Positions 16,745 to 25,620 of a stretch of DNA of 64,000 nt are shown piece after piece. A program made the position numbers and the translations under genes. Origin of the DNA: Alkaliphilus sp. B6464 (GTDB taxonomy: Bacteria > Bacillota > Clostridia > Peptostreptococcales > Natronincolaceae). The stretch's first letter is position 1. The number at the start of each line of letters is the position of its first letter. The notes below the pieces were generated by a model. The model was not told the DNA's origin. It worked only from the letters and a program-made list of their open reading frames with translations, and made no database searches. The DNA lies in assembly GCF_018141165.1 (NCBI RefSeq), contig NZ_CP058558.1, positions 310,001-374,000 of the forward strand, read 5' to 3'.

Positions 16745-18079
16745 ATGATAAAAAATTTTGTATTAGACACAAATGTAATTGTTCATGATCCAAACTTTTT
16801 AAATAACTTTCAAGAGAATAATATAATTATTCCTTTGATATGCATTGAAGAACTTGATAACTTGAAGAAAAGAGAAGGTTTAGTTGGCTATCAAGCAAGA
16901 AAAGCATTAAGGATAATAGGAAAGTTAAGAGATGAAAAGGTGTATCTAAATGAAGGGATTTTACTTCCTACAGGCGGTAAACTTAGGATTGAAACAAACC
17001 ATATGGACCTGAGTGGATTGCCTGATGCAATGGATGTGAATAAAAATGATAACAAGATCCTTGCGGTAACAAAAAACTTAGCAAAAATATCTAAAGATCA
17101 AACAATTCTTGTAACAAAAGATTTATCCATGGCAATTAAAGCAGATAGTCTTAATATTAAAGTTGAGGATTATCAATCTGACAAGGTAGATGTAGAGACT
17201 TTGTATAAAGGATATTCTGAAGTATACTTAACTTCTGAACAAATGGGGCAAATATTTAATGGAGGATTAGAATTGCCAGATGAAATCGCTGAGGGCGTAT
17301 ATCCAAATCATTTTTTCCATATTAAAAATATTGAAAATCCAAGCCATGAGATGTTAGCAAAATTTAATGGAGATTTAATTATTCCATTAAAATATATAAA
17401 TGATACTGCATGGGGGCTTAAACCTATTAACAGAGAACAAAAGATGGCATTTGAACTTCTAATGGATCCAGATATTCATCTAGTAACAATCTCTGGTGGG
17501 GCGGGTAGTGGAAAAACTATTTTAGCAACAAGTGTTGCCCTACAGAAAGTAATTGAAATGGGTGTATATCGTAAAATTATTTTTGTAAGACCTGTAGTTG
17601 CAGCAGGTAATGATATTGGGTTTTTACCGGGGACCGAAGAAGAAAAACTAAAACCTTGGATGGGAGCATTTTATGATGCAATTGATAACTTATTTGATTC
17701 AAAGAATAAAAACAATAAAAAACATGAAACAGTAGATTCATTTATAGATATGTATAGAGAAAAAGGTATAATTGAGACTAAAACTTTTAATTATATGAGA
17801 GGTAGAACATTATCAAATGCTCTTGTAATCGTAGATGAATCACAGCAAACTACCCCACATCTTGCTAAATTAATGTTGACTCGTGCAGGTCATGATGCAA
17901 AATTTGTATTCACAGGAGATCCTAGTGATAATCAGATAGATAATATTTTAGTAGATTCAAAATCAAACGGACTAGTATATACAATAGATAAAATGAAACC
18001 TTTTGATATAACAGGGCATATTTCATTAAAACAAGTAGAAAGAAGCCCATTGGCAGAATTAGCAGAAAGATATATGTAA
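16745..18079 (+). CDS. PIN-PhoH fusion ATPase (YlaK-like)
   Basis: Protein of 444 residues with an N-terminal PIN nuclease domain (LDTNVIVHDP with Asp8, EELDNL near 35, Asp102 and Asp126 as further acidic residues) and a C-terminal PhoH P-loop ATPase (Walker A GGAGSGKT at 251-258, RPVVAAGNDIGFLPG, Walker B VIVDESQQ). This is the PIN-PhoH/YlaK type, thought to act on RNA. The start is the ATG after AAGGGGGGAATCTCT; the frame is open 11 codons upstream without a binding site. Single-gene unit ending at a terminator shared with the convergent ssb. Confidence 0.9.
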   Translation: MIKNFVLDTNVIVHDPNFLNNFQENNIIIPLICIEELDNLKKREGLVGYQARKALRIIGKLRDEKVYLNEGILLPTGGKLRIETNHMDLSGLPDAMDVNKNDNKILAVTKNLAKISKDQTILVTKDLSMAIKADSLNIKVEDYQSDKVDVETLYKGYSEVYLTSEQMGQIFNGGLELPDEIAEGVYPNHFFHIKNIENPSHEMLAKFNGDLIIPLKYINDTAWGLKPINREQKMAFELLMDPDIHLVTISGGAGSGKTILATSVALQKVIEMGVYRKIIFVRPVVAAGNDIGFLPGTEEEKLKPWMGAFYDAIDNLFDSKNKNNKKHETVDSFIDMYREKGIIETKTFNYMRGRTLSNALVIVDESQQTTPHLAKLMLTRAGHDAKFVFTGDPSDNQIDNILVDSKSNGLVYTIDKMKPFDITGHISLKQVERSPLAELAERYM

Positions 18080-18083
18080 AAAT

Positions 18084-18114
18084 AAAGCATTGAGTAATCC
18101 TCAATGCTTTTATT
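18084..18114. terminator. Bidirectional terminator (phoH / ssb)
   Basis: AAAGCATTGAG / CTCAATGCTTT stem between convergent genes. Confidence 0.75.
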
Positions 18115-18147
18115 GTTTTAACTAATAAAATTATAAAAATCAACCAA

Positions 18148-18456
18148 TCAAAAAGGTTCATCATTTTTAGGGCATTCTTTAAGTTCTTGGTTTTCTGCGA
18201 CAACCATTAGTTCTCCATTGGAATCAGTAGATAGTTCTCCTACAATTTTAACTTTATTTCCCTTATTTAAATTATGTTCAACATAATCAGCATTATTGCC
18301 AAACGCTGCTACATTAACATATGTTGTCTTTTTATGGTCTTTATATTGTTTGTTTACTGCTATAGAGTAAAAAGCATACTTAATCTTTCCCATACCAGTT
18401 CTAGGTGGATGCGTAAGCCTACCAGTAAGTACGATTTTATTTATATCATCAAACAT
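18148..18456 (-). CDS. ssb: Single-stranded DNA-binding protein, short form
   Basis: OB-fold SSB of 102 residues. The N-terminus MFDDINKIVLTGRLTHPP and the strand YAFYSIAVNKQYKD match the SSB pattern; the C-terminus ends NDEPF, keeping the acidic DxPF tip that docks replication and repair proteins, although the usual Gly/Gln linker is absent. The start is the ATG 10 bases after GGGAGG; the frame stays open far upstream without a binding site. A TGTGTTATATTAAAA box lies 38 bp upstream. Confidence 0.88.
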   Translation of the reverse strand: MFDDINKIVLTGRLTHPPRTGMGKIKYAFYSIAVNKQYKDHKKTTYVNVAAFGNNADYVEHNLNKGNKVKIVGELSTDSNGELMVVAENQELKECPKNDEPF

Positions 18457-18482
18457 TTTTAGTTGGCCTCCCATATAATTAT

Positions 18483-18501
18483 TGTTTTTAATATAACACA
18501 T
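18483..18501 (-). promoter_or_regulatory. TGTGTTATATTAAAA box before ssb
   Basis: Minus-strand ATATGTGTTATATTAAAA, one mismatch from the recurrent box, at about 38 bp from the ssb start. Confidence 0.4.
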
Positions 18502-18577
18502 ATTTTTAATACGTAATTTCACTTGAAAATAACTAAAAGTATACTTTAAGATATATAAAAATATGGGGGGGATTGCC

Positions 18578-19828
18578 ATGAAGATTGAAATTAAAAACTA
18601 TATTCGATATGGAATATTTAATAATACAATGTATTTTCCTTATAATCAGCCTACAATAGAAGAATATATAGAAGCACTAAAGCCATTGGCTAAATTAATA
18701 GAGTTAGCAGATTATGACGAAATTCTTGATGAGATATATAAAACAAGGCCTAATATCTTTATAGTATCTTATATGCTTTGCACTATTGGACTATCTGATA
18801 AATCCTATGAAATTTTGAAAAAGACCATCAAAGGAAGAATAGATCTCTATATATTTTTAACTTTTGCTTATTACAGTCCGAACGTTAAGAGGAGATATAT
18901 TCAGACTTTATACAAAGACAATTTAGATATTATATCTGATTATAAAAACCTATGTTTTGATATGTTTAAGCCAAATATATCTTTAATAGTAGCACTAAAA
19001 AAAAGAAATGGAATTATAAAAGAAATCAAGAAATCCATGGAATTATCGAAAGTAGATTCAAACACAATATCTTTAATAGAAAAAGAGAAGATACATTTTC
19101 AGGAATTGTATCCTTGTTTATCTTATTTCTTCGATGAAAAATATAAGGAACATTTAACGAAGTATTTCATTGAACGCTATGGGATTCTAGAGATTATTGG
19201 TTTTATTGAAGAATGGTTTGTTGAAGGTATGCCTGATATAATTGTCGAATGTTTAGAAAACGAAATGTATGAATTAAAAAATATCGAGGACATAGAAGAA
19301 ATATTTCTTATATATAAAACTATAAAAGATATACGATTAAGATCCCTCATAGAAAGAGTTTTTTCTGATTATTCACCTAAGAAGAGTGAAATAAACATTT
19401 GTATTAATGTAATTCCTACACAAAAACAGAAATATAAGATAGGCATTAAAGAAAAGTATGATTATCTATATTTTAATGGAGTAAATGCAAGTTTGTTAGT
19501 TTCAGAATTTGATGGAGTACTCCATCTTAATCATTCATTAATAGAGGGCGAAATAATCTCTAAGATTAATAGAATTAACGGTAATGAAATTGTGTTAAGA
19601 TCGGAAGGAGAATTGGTAGAGGGCAAATTTAACATATTATTTTCTAGCATTAATATAGAAGGATTTAATGTTATTTGGGATTCTACTAATGAAAATGAAG
19701 TGATTTTTACTAACAAGGGTTATTTAAACATTAACGGTATTAGTAAGCATTTATTACCTTGCCTAATAAAATATTTAAAAGACAATTGTAAAGAGGTGAT
19801 CAAATGGGAAGAAGGCATCAAAAAATAA
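18578..19828 (+). CDS. Hypothetical protein (416 aa)
   Basis: Large soluble protein with helical N-terminal ~290 residues and a beta-rich C-terminal ~120 residues; no signal peptide or nucleotide-binding motif. The start at the ATG after GGGGGGGATTGCC is preferred to the ATG at 18563, which has no upstream binding site. It overlaps the next gene by 25 bases, implying translational coupling and a joint function. Family not recognised. Confidence 0.75.
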   Translation: MKIEIKNYIRYGIFNNTMYFPYNQPTIEEYIEALKPLAKLIELADYDEILDEIYKTRPNIFIVSYMLCTIGLSDKSYEILKKTIKGRIDLYIFLTFAYYSPNVKRRYIQTLYKDNLDIISDYKNLCFDMFKPNISLIVALKKRNGIIKEIKKSMELSKVDSNTISLIEKEKIHFQELYPCLSYFFDEKYKEHLTKYFIERYGILEIIGFIEEWFVEGMPDIIVECLENEMYELKNIEDIEEIFLIYKTIKDIRLRSLIERVFSDYSPKKSEINICINVIPTQKQKYKIGIKEKYDYLYFNGVNASLLVSEFDGVLHLNHSLIEGEIISKINRINGNEIVLRSEGELVEGKFNILFSSINIEGFNVIWDSTNENEVIFTNKGYLNINGISKHLLPCLIKYLKDNCKEVIKWEEGIKK

Positions 19829-20208
19829 CAGGATTTCATACTACTTTGATGCAAAACACATCATTTGATTTTGCAGGAGGAGAGAATATCCTAATTAACT
19901 CAATAAGTTTAAAAGGTAAGATTTTGAATTATGTTATTAAAATAGAACTTTTTAAACAATACGTAGATATTATATTTGATATAGTATCTATTGAGGGAGA
20001 AATAACACATAAAGAGATAATCGAAATTTTATTCTCGGATATTTATAAAATATATAAAACAAAGGTTGCTACCAAAAGAATTCCTTTTTTAATCCTAAAT
20101 CTTTTGGTAGAAGAAGGACTTCTTTATACTGACAATGGAGAAGATTATATTCTTAAATCATGTGATGAAAACATTAATCAATGGAAGAAAGGTTTCTTTT
20201 CATTTTAA
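19804..20208 (+). CDS. Hypothetical protein coupled to upstream gene
   Basis: Protein of 134 residues beginning MGRRHQKITGFH, with its ribosome binding site (GAGGTGAT) inside the end of the preceding gene. The C-terminal ~70 residues may form a winged helix (THKEIIEILF ... LLVEEGLLYTDNGEDY, the last part wing-like). Possibly DNA-binding, but no family is recognised. The pair ends at a terminator. Confidence 0.7.
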   Translation: MGRRHQKITGFHTTLMQNTSFDFAGGENILINSISLKGKILNYVIKIELFKQYVDIIFDIVSIEGEITHKEIIEILFSDIYKIYKTKVATKRIPFLILNLLVEEGLLYTDNGEDYILKSCDENINQWKKGFFSF

Positions 20209-20220
20209 AAAAATAAAAAT

Positions 20221-20262
20221 ACAAAAGACATCTGATCATGACAATGCGGATGTCTTTTGTGA
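20221..20262 (+). terminator. Rho-independent terminator
   Basis: ACAAAAGACATC / GATGTCTTTTGT stem after the 18578-20208 pair; the loop is large (16 bases). Confidence 0.65.
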
Positions 20263-20666
20263 TAGATGTATTTTTTTTAAAAAAAATCTAAATTATTTGT
20301 ATTTTTAGTTTAAGAACAAAAATAATTAATCAAACAAAAACAACAATCTTGACTATAAGCAATATTTATGTTAAGTTAAGTTTAGAAAAACACAAAAAAT
20401 ACATTAAAAACAAAAAAACGGTTTATTCTTTAACAAGAGTATTTTTTATTAAAAAATAAAATATCCCTCAAAATATTTAACACTCACGTATATATATATA
20501 TGAAAAAAATTAAAAATACAAATATATAATTTATGTTTTAATATTTATATGTTATATTAAAATATTAAGGAAATTAATTTATGTATGTTTTCGGATTTAT
20601 TACTTTCAATTCTAATTATTCATATAAATTGGAATAAGATGTTGACAAAAATAAAGGAGGTTTGTT
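20263..20666. other. AT-rich non-coding region upstream of Myb-type gene
   Basis: About 400 bases, very AT-rich, with a TATATATATATATG run at about 20489-20502, a CATTAAAAACAAAAAA element at 20402 shared with the region before the sigma gene (10280), and a TATGTTATATTAAAAT box at 20549. No ORF with a binding site. It may be a promoter/operator region or hold a structural DNA site; nothing decisive. Confidence 0.4.
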
Positions 20667-21281
20667 ATGGCTAATGTTAGAATATGGTCTGAAGAAATAG
20701 ATGAAGAATTAATAAACTTTATGGATGAAGGCAAAAAACAGGGTATGCAGATTTCATTTTTGGCAGAACAGTTTTCAAGCAAATATCCAATTTATGATAA
20801 AGAACAAGTTAGGACCCACTATTATCAAATCTTAAAAACCCAAAAATTCAAAAATAAAGATTATGGATTTAAACCATGGACCATTGAAGAAGATGAATAT
20901 TTAATGAATTATATTTCTCAAAATGAAAAGGATAAAAACAAGGTTGATCTGTTTGAAGAATTAGCAACAAGATTAGATAGAAATCCACAGGCAATAGCCA
21001 GTCACTATTATCAACTAAATAAAAGAAAAGATGAAATTGAAGAAACAGATAATCTTATGGAGCAAATTGGGAAAATAAATCTATCAAAGGCAGAGCAGAT
21101 ATTAAACATATTAAAAGAAGTCCAACAGTATGATGATAAAGATAAAGAAATTGCAAAACTCCAAAATACGATTAAGCAATTAGAAATTGAAAAGAAAGAT
21201 CTGGCAGATAAATTAATTAAGGCAAATCAAACTATTGAAAAATATAACAAAAAGTTTCAAAACTTGGATTTAGATAATTAG
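20667..21281 (+). CDS. Tandem Myb/SANT-like DNA-binding protein with coiled coil (RsfA-like)
   Basis: Protein of 204 residues with two Myb/SANT-like helix-turn-helix units (residues ~4-58, VRIWSEEIDEELINFMDEG ... VRTHYYQI, and ~70-128, KPWTIEEDEYLMNYI ... IASHYYQLNKRK) and a C-terminal coiled coil (about 140-200). This resembles RsfA-type regulators of sporulating Firmicutes. It is likely a dimeric DNA-binding regulator or architectural protein. The ribosome binding site AAGGAGG is strong. A terminator follows. Confidence 0.8.
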   Translation: MANVRIWSEEIDEELINFMDEGKKQGMQISFLAEQFSSKYPIYDKEQVRTHYYQILKTQKFKNKDYGFKPWTIEEDEYLMNYISQNEKDKNKVDLFEELATRLDRNPQAIASHYYQLNKRKDEIEETDNLMEQIGKINLSKAEQILNILKEVQQYDDKDKEIAKLQNTIKQLEIEKKDLADKLIKANQTIEKYNKKFQNLDLDN

Positions 21282-21294
21282 AAGGTATCATTTC

Positions 21295-21324
21295 AGAACC
21301 TCTATGTAGCATAGAGGTTCTTTA
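21295..21324 (+). terminator. Rho-independent terminator
   Basis: AGAACCTCTATG-TAG-CATAGAGGTTCT followed by TT, after the Myb-type gene. Confidence 0.8.
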
Positions 21325-21330
21325 AATGTA

Positions 21331-21364
21331 AAAATTCTATTCATGTTTATGAATAGAATTTTGT
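21331..21364 (-). terminator. Terminator of 21382 gene
   Basis: Fourteen-base stem around loop GTTT (AATTCTATTCAT / ATGAATAGAATT) with T-rich flank on the minus strand. Confidence 0.65.
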
Positions 21365-21381
21365 ACAAGAAGTATATTAAA

Positions 21382-21645
21382 TTATAGATATTTTTTTCTG
21401 AACAGGAAGATTTTGTTTATTGTTTTTTCTTCTGTATTAATATCTTTATCATTTAAAACTGCAAAAAATGAATTTATTAGTTCTGACAATCTTTTATAGC
21501 GAACAAATTTGTTACCATGAATGGCATCGTTTTCATGATGAAGTTCTTCTATTGTTATGCAACACAAATCTATTTTTACTTCAAATTCTTCCAGTTCATC
21601 TATACACTTCAAAATTACATCTTGCTCCACTATTGATAACCCCAT
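21382..21645 (-). CDS. Hypothetical small helical protein (87 aa)
   Basis: The start is the ATG preceded by GAGGTGAGG; the frame is open to 21678. Predicted helical, acidic, with two adjacent Cys (LCCITIEELHHE). No family recognised. Confidence 0.6.
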   Translation of the reverse strand: MGLSIVEQDVILKCIDELEEFEVKIDLCCITIEELHHENDAIHGNKFVRYKRLSELINSFFAVLNDKDINTEEKTINKIFLFRKKYL

Positions 21646-21808
21646 AGCCTCACCTCTAAGATATAAATTGCTTGACAATTCTACAAGATTCTACAATATA
21701 ACTTATATTAATGTATCATATCCTAGAAAAATTTTCTATATAATTTTGAAAAAATTACATATAAATCACAATAATGAATCAAATAATATTTTATCTTATT
21801 AAAAATAC

Positions 21809-21838
21809 TTGAATCACGTATCTATCATCTATAAAATA
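21809..21838 (+). promoter_or_regulatory. SigA-type promoter before 21871 gene
   Basis: TACTTGAATC then 17 bp then TAAAAT, about 35 bp before the ATG. Confidence 0.5.
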
Positions 21839-21870
21839 TTTTTTAAATATTATAAGGTAGGTGAGATCGT

Positions 21871-22236
21871 ATGAATTATAAATTTTTATTACATGATATT
21901 TTTTTAGATAAATTAGGATCTATAAAGCCAGAAGTATTTGAAGAACCCTTATTTCAAAAAACAATGATTTTACTTGACATATGGGTTACTCAAAAAAGAC
22001 TGGTAGATTTGCTACATGAGTTTGATGACTTAGGGAAGAATAAAAATATTCCTATAACTTGCTCAATTTACAATGGAAAACAATTATCATATAAAGAACA
22101 ATATATTAGTTTTTTAATGAATAATGACTTAATATTTTTAGAGGAAGTAAAAGAGCCACAAAGCCTTTTAAACCTTATTTATTATTTTCTAGTAAGGGAA
22201 GTAAAATATGATAAGGATTCACTTGATGCATTCTAA
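21871..22236 (+). CDS. Hypothetical protein (121 aa)
   Basis: Soluble, helical, acidic protein with no recognised motif. The ribosome binding site GGTAGGTGAG is moderate. It has its own SigA-like promoter and terminator. Confidence 0.65.
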   Translation: MNYKFLLHDIFLDKLGSIKPEVFEEPLFQKTMILLDIWVTQKRLVDLLHEFDDLGKNKNIPITCSIYNGKQLSYKEQYISFLMNNDLIFLEEVKEPQSLLNLIYYFLVREVKYDKDSLDAF

Positions 22237-22241
22237 GAAAT

Positions 22242-22280
22242 ATACCTTGCAGGTTAATCTGCAAGGTATATTTGTTTTTT
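22242..22280 (+). terminator. Rho-independent terminator
   Basis: ATACCTTGCAG / CTGCAAGGTAT stem followed by a T-rich tract. Confidence 0.8.
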
Positions 22281-22294
22281 GTGTTATGTTAAAT
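22280..22294 (+). promoter_or_regulatory. TGTGTTATGTTAAAT box
   Basis: Full-match copy of the recurrent box, 40 bp upstream of the 22327 membrane-protein gene and right after the preceding terminator, so it is well placed to be that gene's promoter. Confidence 0.55.
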
Positions 22295-22326
22295 AAAAGT
22301 GTTGATTCCAATAAGGAGGAGGTAGT

Positions 22327-22527
22327 ATGACCGTATGCTTATTAATAACATCAACTTTAGGTATGATAGTACATATGATAACATCATTTTCACAATATCA
22401 TAAATATGAAGATGTAAATTTATTATATTTTTGGATTGTTACTATATTTTTTAATTTTATGATACTGACTGCAATAGGAAGAATAATTGCACAAGGGGTA
22501 AAGTATCTCATAAATCTTAATACTTGA
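22327..22527 (+). CDS. Small two-helix membrane protein
   Basis: Protein of 66 residues with two hydrophobic segments (about 4-20 and 34-56). Strong ribosome binding site AAGGAGGAGG. It is driven by a TGTTATGTTA box. Function unknown. Confidence 0.65.
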   Translation: MTVCLLITSTLGMIVHMITSFSQYHKYEDVNLLYFWIVTIFFNFMILTAIGRIIAQGVKYLINLNT

Positions 22528-22606
22528 TTTTTATAGTAGAAATTGATTAGCATGATTTCATAAATGTGTCAGGTTTAATTTAGTTAATAATGGGAGGTAT
22601 TTTAAT

Positions 22607-23986
22607 ATGATATATAATGAATTTAGACCGCAGATATTTGATCAAATTTTAGGCCAAGAAGTATCTGTTACGGTTGCTAGGAATTTAGTTGTAAAGTATC
22701 AAAATAATGATGGCAAAATGCCTAATTTATTAATGGTAGGATTGCATGGTTCAGGAAAAACCACAACTGCAAGAGTGGTTGGAAAAGCCGTAAACTGTGA
22801 GGCACCCCAAGATGGAAATCCTTGCAATCAATGTAAAAGTTGTATTGATTATGAGAAAGGCAATAATTATGATATTAAAGAAATAGACGGTGCAAGTAAT
22901 AACAGTGTGGATGACGTAAGAAAAATTCAAGAAGAACTTGTATATGGACCTCAAAGAAAGAAAAAGGTTTATATTATAGACGAGGTTCACATGCTTTCAA
23001 AAGTAGCCTTCAATGCTCTGCTTAAAACAATTGAGGAAACTCCTAAATATGTAATGTTTATTCTTTGTACTACAGAAGTCGATAAAGTTCCTAAAACTAT
23101 TAAATCACGATGTATTAGATTAGACTTTAATAGAATAGCAACGAAAGAGATATATGAAAATCTTGATTTTATCTGTTTAGAAAAAGACCTTAAATATGAG
23201 GAAGAAGGTTTAAAACTTATTTCTAAAATTGTTAATGGCAGCATGAGGGATGCATTAAGTATGTTCGAAAAGTGCATTTCTTATGGTGAACTTACTTATA
23301 AGAATATTAGTGACGTATTAGGTTTGGTAGACATATATACGGTACAAGATATAATGTTGAATATTTTTAATAAAAAACCTCTTGAAGCAATGGAGACTAT
23401 AACTGATCTGTATAACAAAGGGAAGGATATGCTTCAACTTGCAATAGATATGTTGCAAGTAATGAGAAACGTTATGATTCTTCAAACTACAGATAATAAT
23501 ATATTATTTGATATTGATATCACACAATTAAAAGGAGTTAAATTAAATCCTATAGACTGTTATACTGCTATCAATGAATTATCAAATCTTCAGAAATCAA
23601 TGATGAATTCCGATAATCAAAAGATACTGATGGATGTTGCAGTTCTACAGTTATCGCAGATAATAAATGCTGAAGTAACTACTGATGAACCATCTAAAAC
23701 TAAAGAAGAAGGTTCTAAAAAAATAAGTAGCGAAGTAAAAAAAGAGAGTTCTATTAATATTGATGAGATAGACCACAATGATTATCTGATTAACAAAATT
23801 GACCTTATTAAATCTTATGACGATGATGACAAAATAAAAGCACTTGTTAATGCCACGATATATACAAAAAAAGATGCCTTTATAATTATGGCATCAGAAA
23901 AAAATAATTTAGATATAGATGATTTAAAAGATAAAATGAAGAAGATAACAGGGAAAGAATTAAATATTTTAATAAAAACAGCATGA
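22607..23986 (+). CDS. dnaX: DNA polymerase III gamma/tau-like clamp-loader ATPase
   Basis: AAA+ clamp-loader subunit, 459 residues. Walker A GLHGSGKTTT (45-54), zinc-binding Cys64, 73, 76, 79 in the DnaX spacing, Walker B YIIDEVHML and the arginine-finger region IKSRC are intact. The C-terminal domain is short and Lys/Ser-rich, compatible with a gamma-like or short tau form. It is not followed by the ybaB-recR pair usual for chromosomal dnaX, so this is probably an accessory copy that could load the host clamp on the element's own forks. Ribosome binding site GGGAGG; a terminator follows. Confidence 0.9.
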   Translation: MIYNEFRPQIFDQILGQEVSVTVARNLVVKYQNNDGKMPNLLMVGLHGSGKTTTARVVGKAVNCEAPQDGNPCNQCKSCIDYEKGNNYDIKEIDGASNNSVDDVRKIQEELVYGPQRKKKVYIIDEVHMLSKVAFNALLKTIEETPKYVMFILCTTEVDKVPKTIKSRCIRLDFNRIATKEIYENLDFICLEKDLKYEEEGLKLISKIVNGSMRDALSMFEKCISYGELTYKNISDVLGLVDIYTVQDIMLNIFNKKPLEAMETITDLYNKGKDMLQLAIDMLQVMRNVMILQTTDNNILFDIDITQLKGVKLNPIDCYTAINELSNLQKSMMNSDNQKILMDVAVLQLSQIINAEVTTDEPSKTKEEGSKKISSEVKKESSINIDEIDHNDYLINKIDLIKSYDDDDKIKALVNATIYTKKDAFIIMASEKNNLDIDDLKDKMKKITGKELNILIKTA

Positions 23987-23987
23987 T

Positions 23988-24016
23988 AAAAAGACAGGTT
24001 TCCCTGTCTTTTTATT
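23988..24016. terminator. Bidirectional terminator (dnaX / zinc ribbon)
   Basis: AAAGACAGG / CCTGTCTTT stem with A and T tracts on both sides. Confidence 0.8.
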
Positions 24017-24188
24017 TTGATGGAGTCTCCCACCCATACTTATTCCTACGTGTATTTTGTTCTCTACCATTTATTTCTCCGCATTTAGGGCATTTATGGG
24101 TTTTAGGTGCTAATGTTTGAACATCTGCCTCATACTCATTTTCACATTTTTTGCATTTAAATATTGACATAATAGGTCCAAAAGACAT
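24012..24188 (-). CDS. Small zinc-ribbon protein (58 aa)
   Basis: Short ORF beginning MSFGPIMSIFKCKKC, with a second Cys pair in HKCPKCGE (Cys12, 15, 33, 36), i.e. a CxxC-x17-CxxC zinc ribbon similar in layout to FmdB-type regulators. A good ribosome binding site (GGAGGGG) precedes the ATG. It lies between dnaX and the phosphoesterase gene on the minus strand. Role unknown; possibly a nucleic-acid-binding or adaptor protein. Confidence 0.75.
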   Translation of the reverse strand: MSFGPIMSIFKCKKCENEYEADVQTLAPKTHKCPKCGEINGREQNTRRNKYGWETPSK

Positions 24189-24226
24189 TTCAACCCCTCC
24201 ATTTTAATCAGATTCATTCGTCTTTT

Positions 24227-24826
24227 TTAAACGATTTTTATTAACTCGCCAGTCCTATATTTTAAAATTGATGCTCCATATATTCCAATGACTATAGTAT
24301 TATTCTCCATAATGGAAACCTTATTTATGTGTTGATGGCCATGTATGCTGTACTTAGGGTTATGTCTTTGTATAAAATTAAGTATACCATATAATCCTCT
24401 ATGAACATCTGAATCAATTTCATGGATTCCATAAGGACTTGTGTGAGATATTATTATATCTGCATAAGGTAGTCTTTCTGACAGAATTAAGGACTCCCCT
24501 TGGGAATAACTAGGAAATTTAGAATCATTGTCAATTTCTTTATACTTTATAGAACCTTCTAACCCAATTATGCTTATTTCATTTTTTTGAATATGATTTT
24601 TGTTAGCATTAATTATACCATTAGGTTCTAAATTATCATATAAGTCATGATTGCCTAATATACCAACATGAAGTTTGTCTCGAAATTTTTTTGAAATCTC
24701 CTCAATAGCAAATTCATCGTTATCACCTAACCAAAGAACCATATCTACGCTACTAGAAAATGAACAAATTGATTCTATTTGATTCTTATTCGGAGCATGT
24801 AGATCGGCCATACATAATATATTCAT
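24227..24826 (-). CDS. Calcineurin-like metallophosphoesterase
   Basis: Phosphoesterase of 199 residues with all metal-binding blocks in order: MADLH (Asp8, His10), LGDN, GNHD, ISH and GHQH. It probably cleaves a phosphodiester or phosphomonoester; the substrate cannot be inferred. Soluble. Ribosome binding site AGGGAGGG on the minus strand. Upstream of the zinc-ribbon gene with a 38-bp gap, so possibly cotranscribed. Confidence 0.85.
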   Translation of the reverse strand: MNILCMADLHAPNKNQIESICSFSSSVDMVLWLGDNDEFAIEEISKKFRDKLHVGILGNHDLYDNLEPNGIINANKNHIQKNEISIIGLEGSIKYKEIDNDSKFPSYSQGESLILSERLPYADIIISHTSPYGIHEIDSDVHRGLYGILNFIQRHNPKYSIHGHQHINKVSIMENNTIVIGIYGASILKYRTGELIKIV

Positions 24827-24851
24827 ACATAACCCTCCCTTACTCGATAGT

Positions 24852-24886
24852 AAAAGACTCCCGGTTTAAAGGGAGTGTGGTCTTTA
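24852..24886 (-). terminator. Rho-independent terminator
   Basis: Minus-strand AAGACCACACTCCC / GGGAGTCTTTT hairpin after the 24884 gene, overlapping its stop codon. Confidence 0.7.
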
Positions 24887-25237
24887 TACTGTTACATCAA
24901 TAGATGTGCTGGTTTTTTGTTCTATAGGTTTAGTTTGAGCCTGTCTATTATATGTAGCAGGTTGTGATTTAGTAGTTTGAACTTGATCTGATGCTATAGG
25001 GTTCACATGCTCTTGGATTTTTTTATCAACCACCTTTTGTTGAATATGTTCTCTTTGGGCTTGTACCTTATTGTCGTTAGATTGAATTTTTGATTGTTTA
25101 ATATTAGAATTAGAATTTTTAGTAGATACATTGTTTTGTTCTGGCTTCATAGCATCATCACCATTTTTGTCTATTTTCTTTGAAATCATTTGACTTTGAT
25201 ATGTATTTGATGTCATTTGAGTTGAATTTATTTTCAT
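24884..25237 (-). CDS. Low-complexity Gln/Lys-rich protein (117 aa)
   Basis: Hydrophilic, probably disordered protein rich in Gln, Lys, Ser, Asn and Thr, beginning MKINSTQMTSNTYQ. Very good ribosome binding site (AAGGAGGAA). No domain recognised; the composition resembles secreted or scaffold tails, but there is no signal peptide. Confidence 0.6.
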   Translation of the reverse strand: MKINSTQMTSNTYQSQMISKKIDKNGDDAMKPEQNNVSTKNSNSNIKQSKIQSNDNKVQAQREHIQQKVVDKKIQEHVNPIASDQVQTTKSQPATYNRQAQTKPIEQKTSTSIDVTV

Positions 25238-25348
25238 AAGTATTCCTCCTTTTAATTTAATATCTGCATTATAACTTGATGAAAATATAAATCAAATTAT
25301 TAATAAGAAATTTTGACCTTAACAAAATATATAAAACAAATTCTTCTA

Positions 25349-25570
25349 TTACACATTATGTTTTGACTTTTTAAAAGACTCCAATGCTTTTAATTTATTA
25401 TTTAAACTCATTATTGAGATTTTTGTAGAGGTAGATTGCAAACTTTGGTCTAATAGAATTTTTACTTCACTTCCCCTTACTTCTCCAAAGACAGGCTTAT
25501 ATCCATTATCACAAGAATTGGTAATCTCACCTAACTCAATATCATTTAACTTAGTAATATTCATTTTCAT
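25349..25570 (-). CDS. Hypothetical protein (73 aa)
   Basis: Small soluble protein starting MKMNITKLNDIELGE after AAAGGAGGAGG. No family recognised. A TGTTATGTTTAAA box and a hairpin lie upstream. Confidence 0.6.
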   Translation of the reverse strand: MKMNITKLNDIELGEITNSCDNGYKPVFGEVRGSEVKILLDQSLQSTSTKISIMSLNNKLKALESFKKSKHNV

Positions 25571-25620
25571 ATTTTAATCCTCCTCCTTTATTAAATATTT
25601 TCACTCTTTGAATAGTTACA

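Noticed and set aside
20263-20666. Replication origin in the AT-rich gap
   Set aside because: AT-rich but no iterons, DnaA-box cluster or adjacent replication initiator gene; evidence is insufficient.
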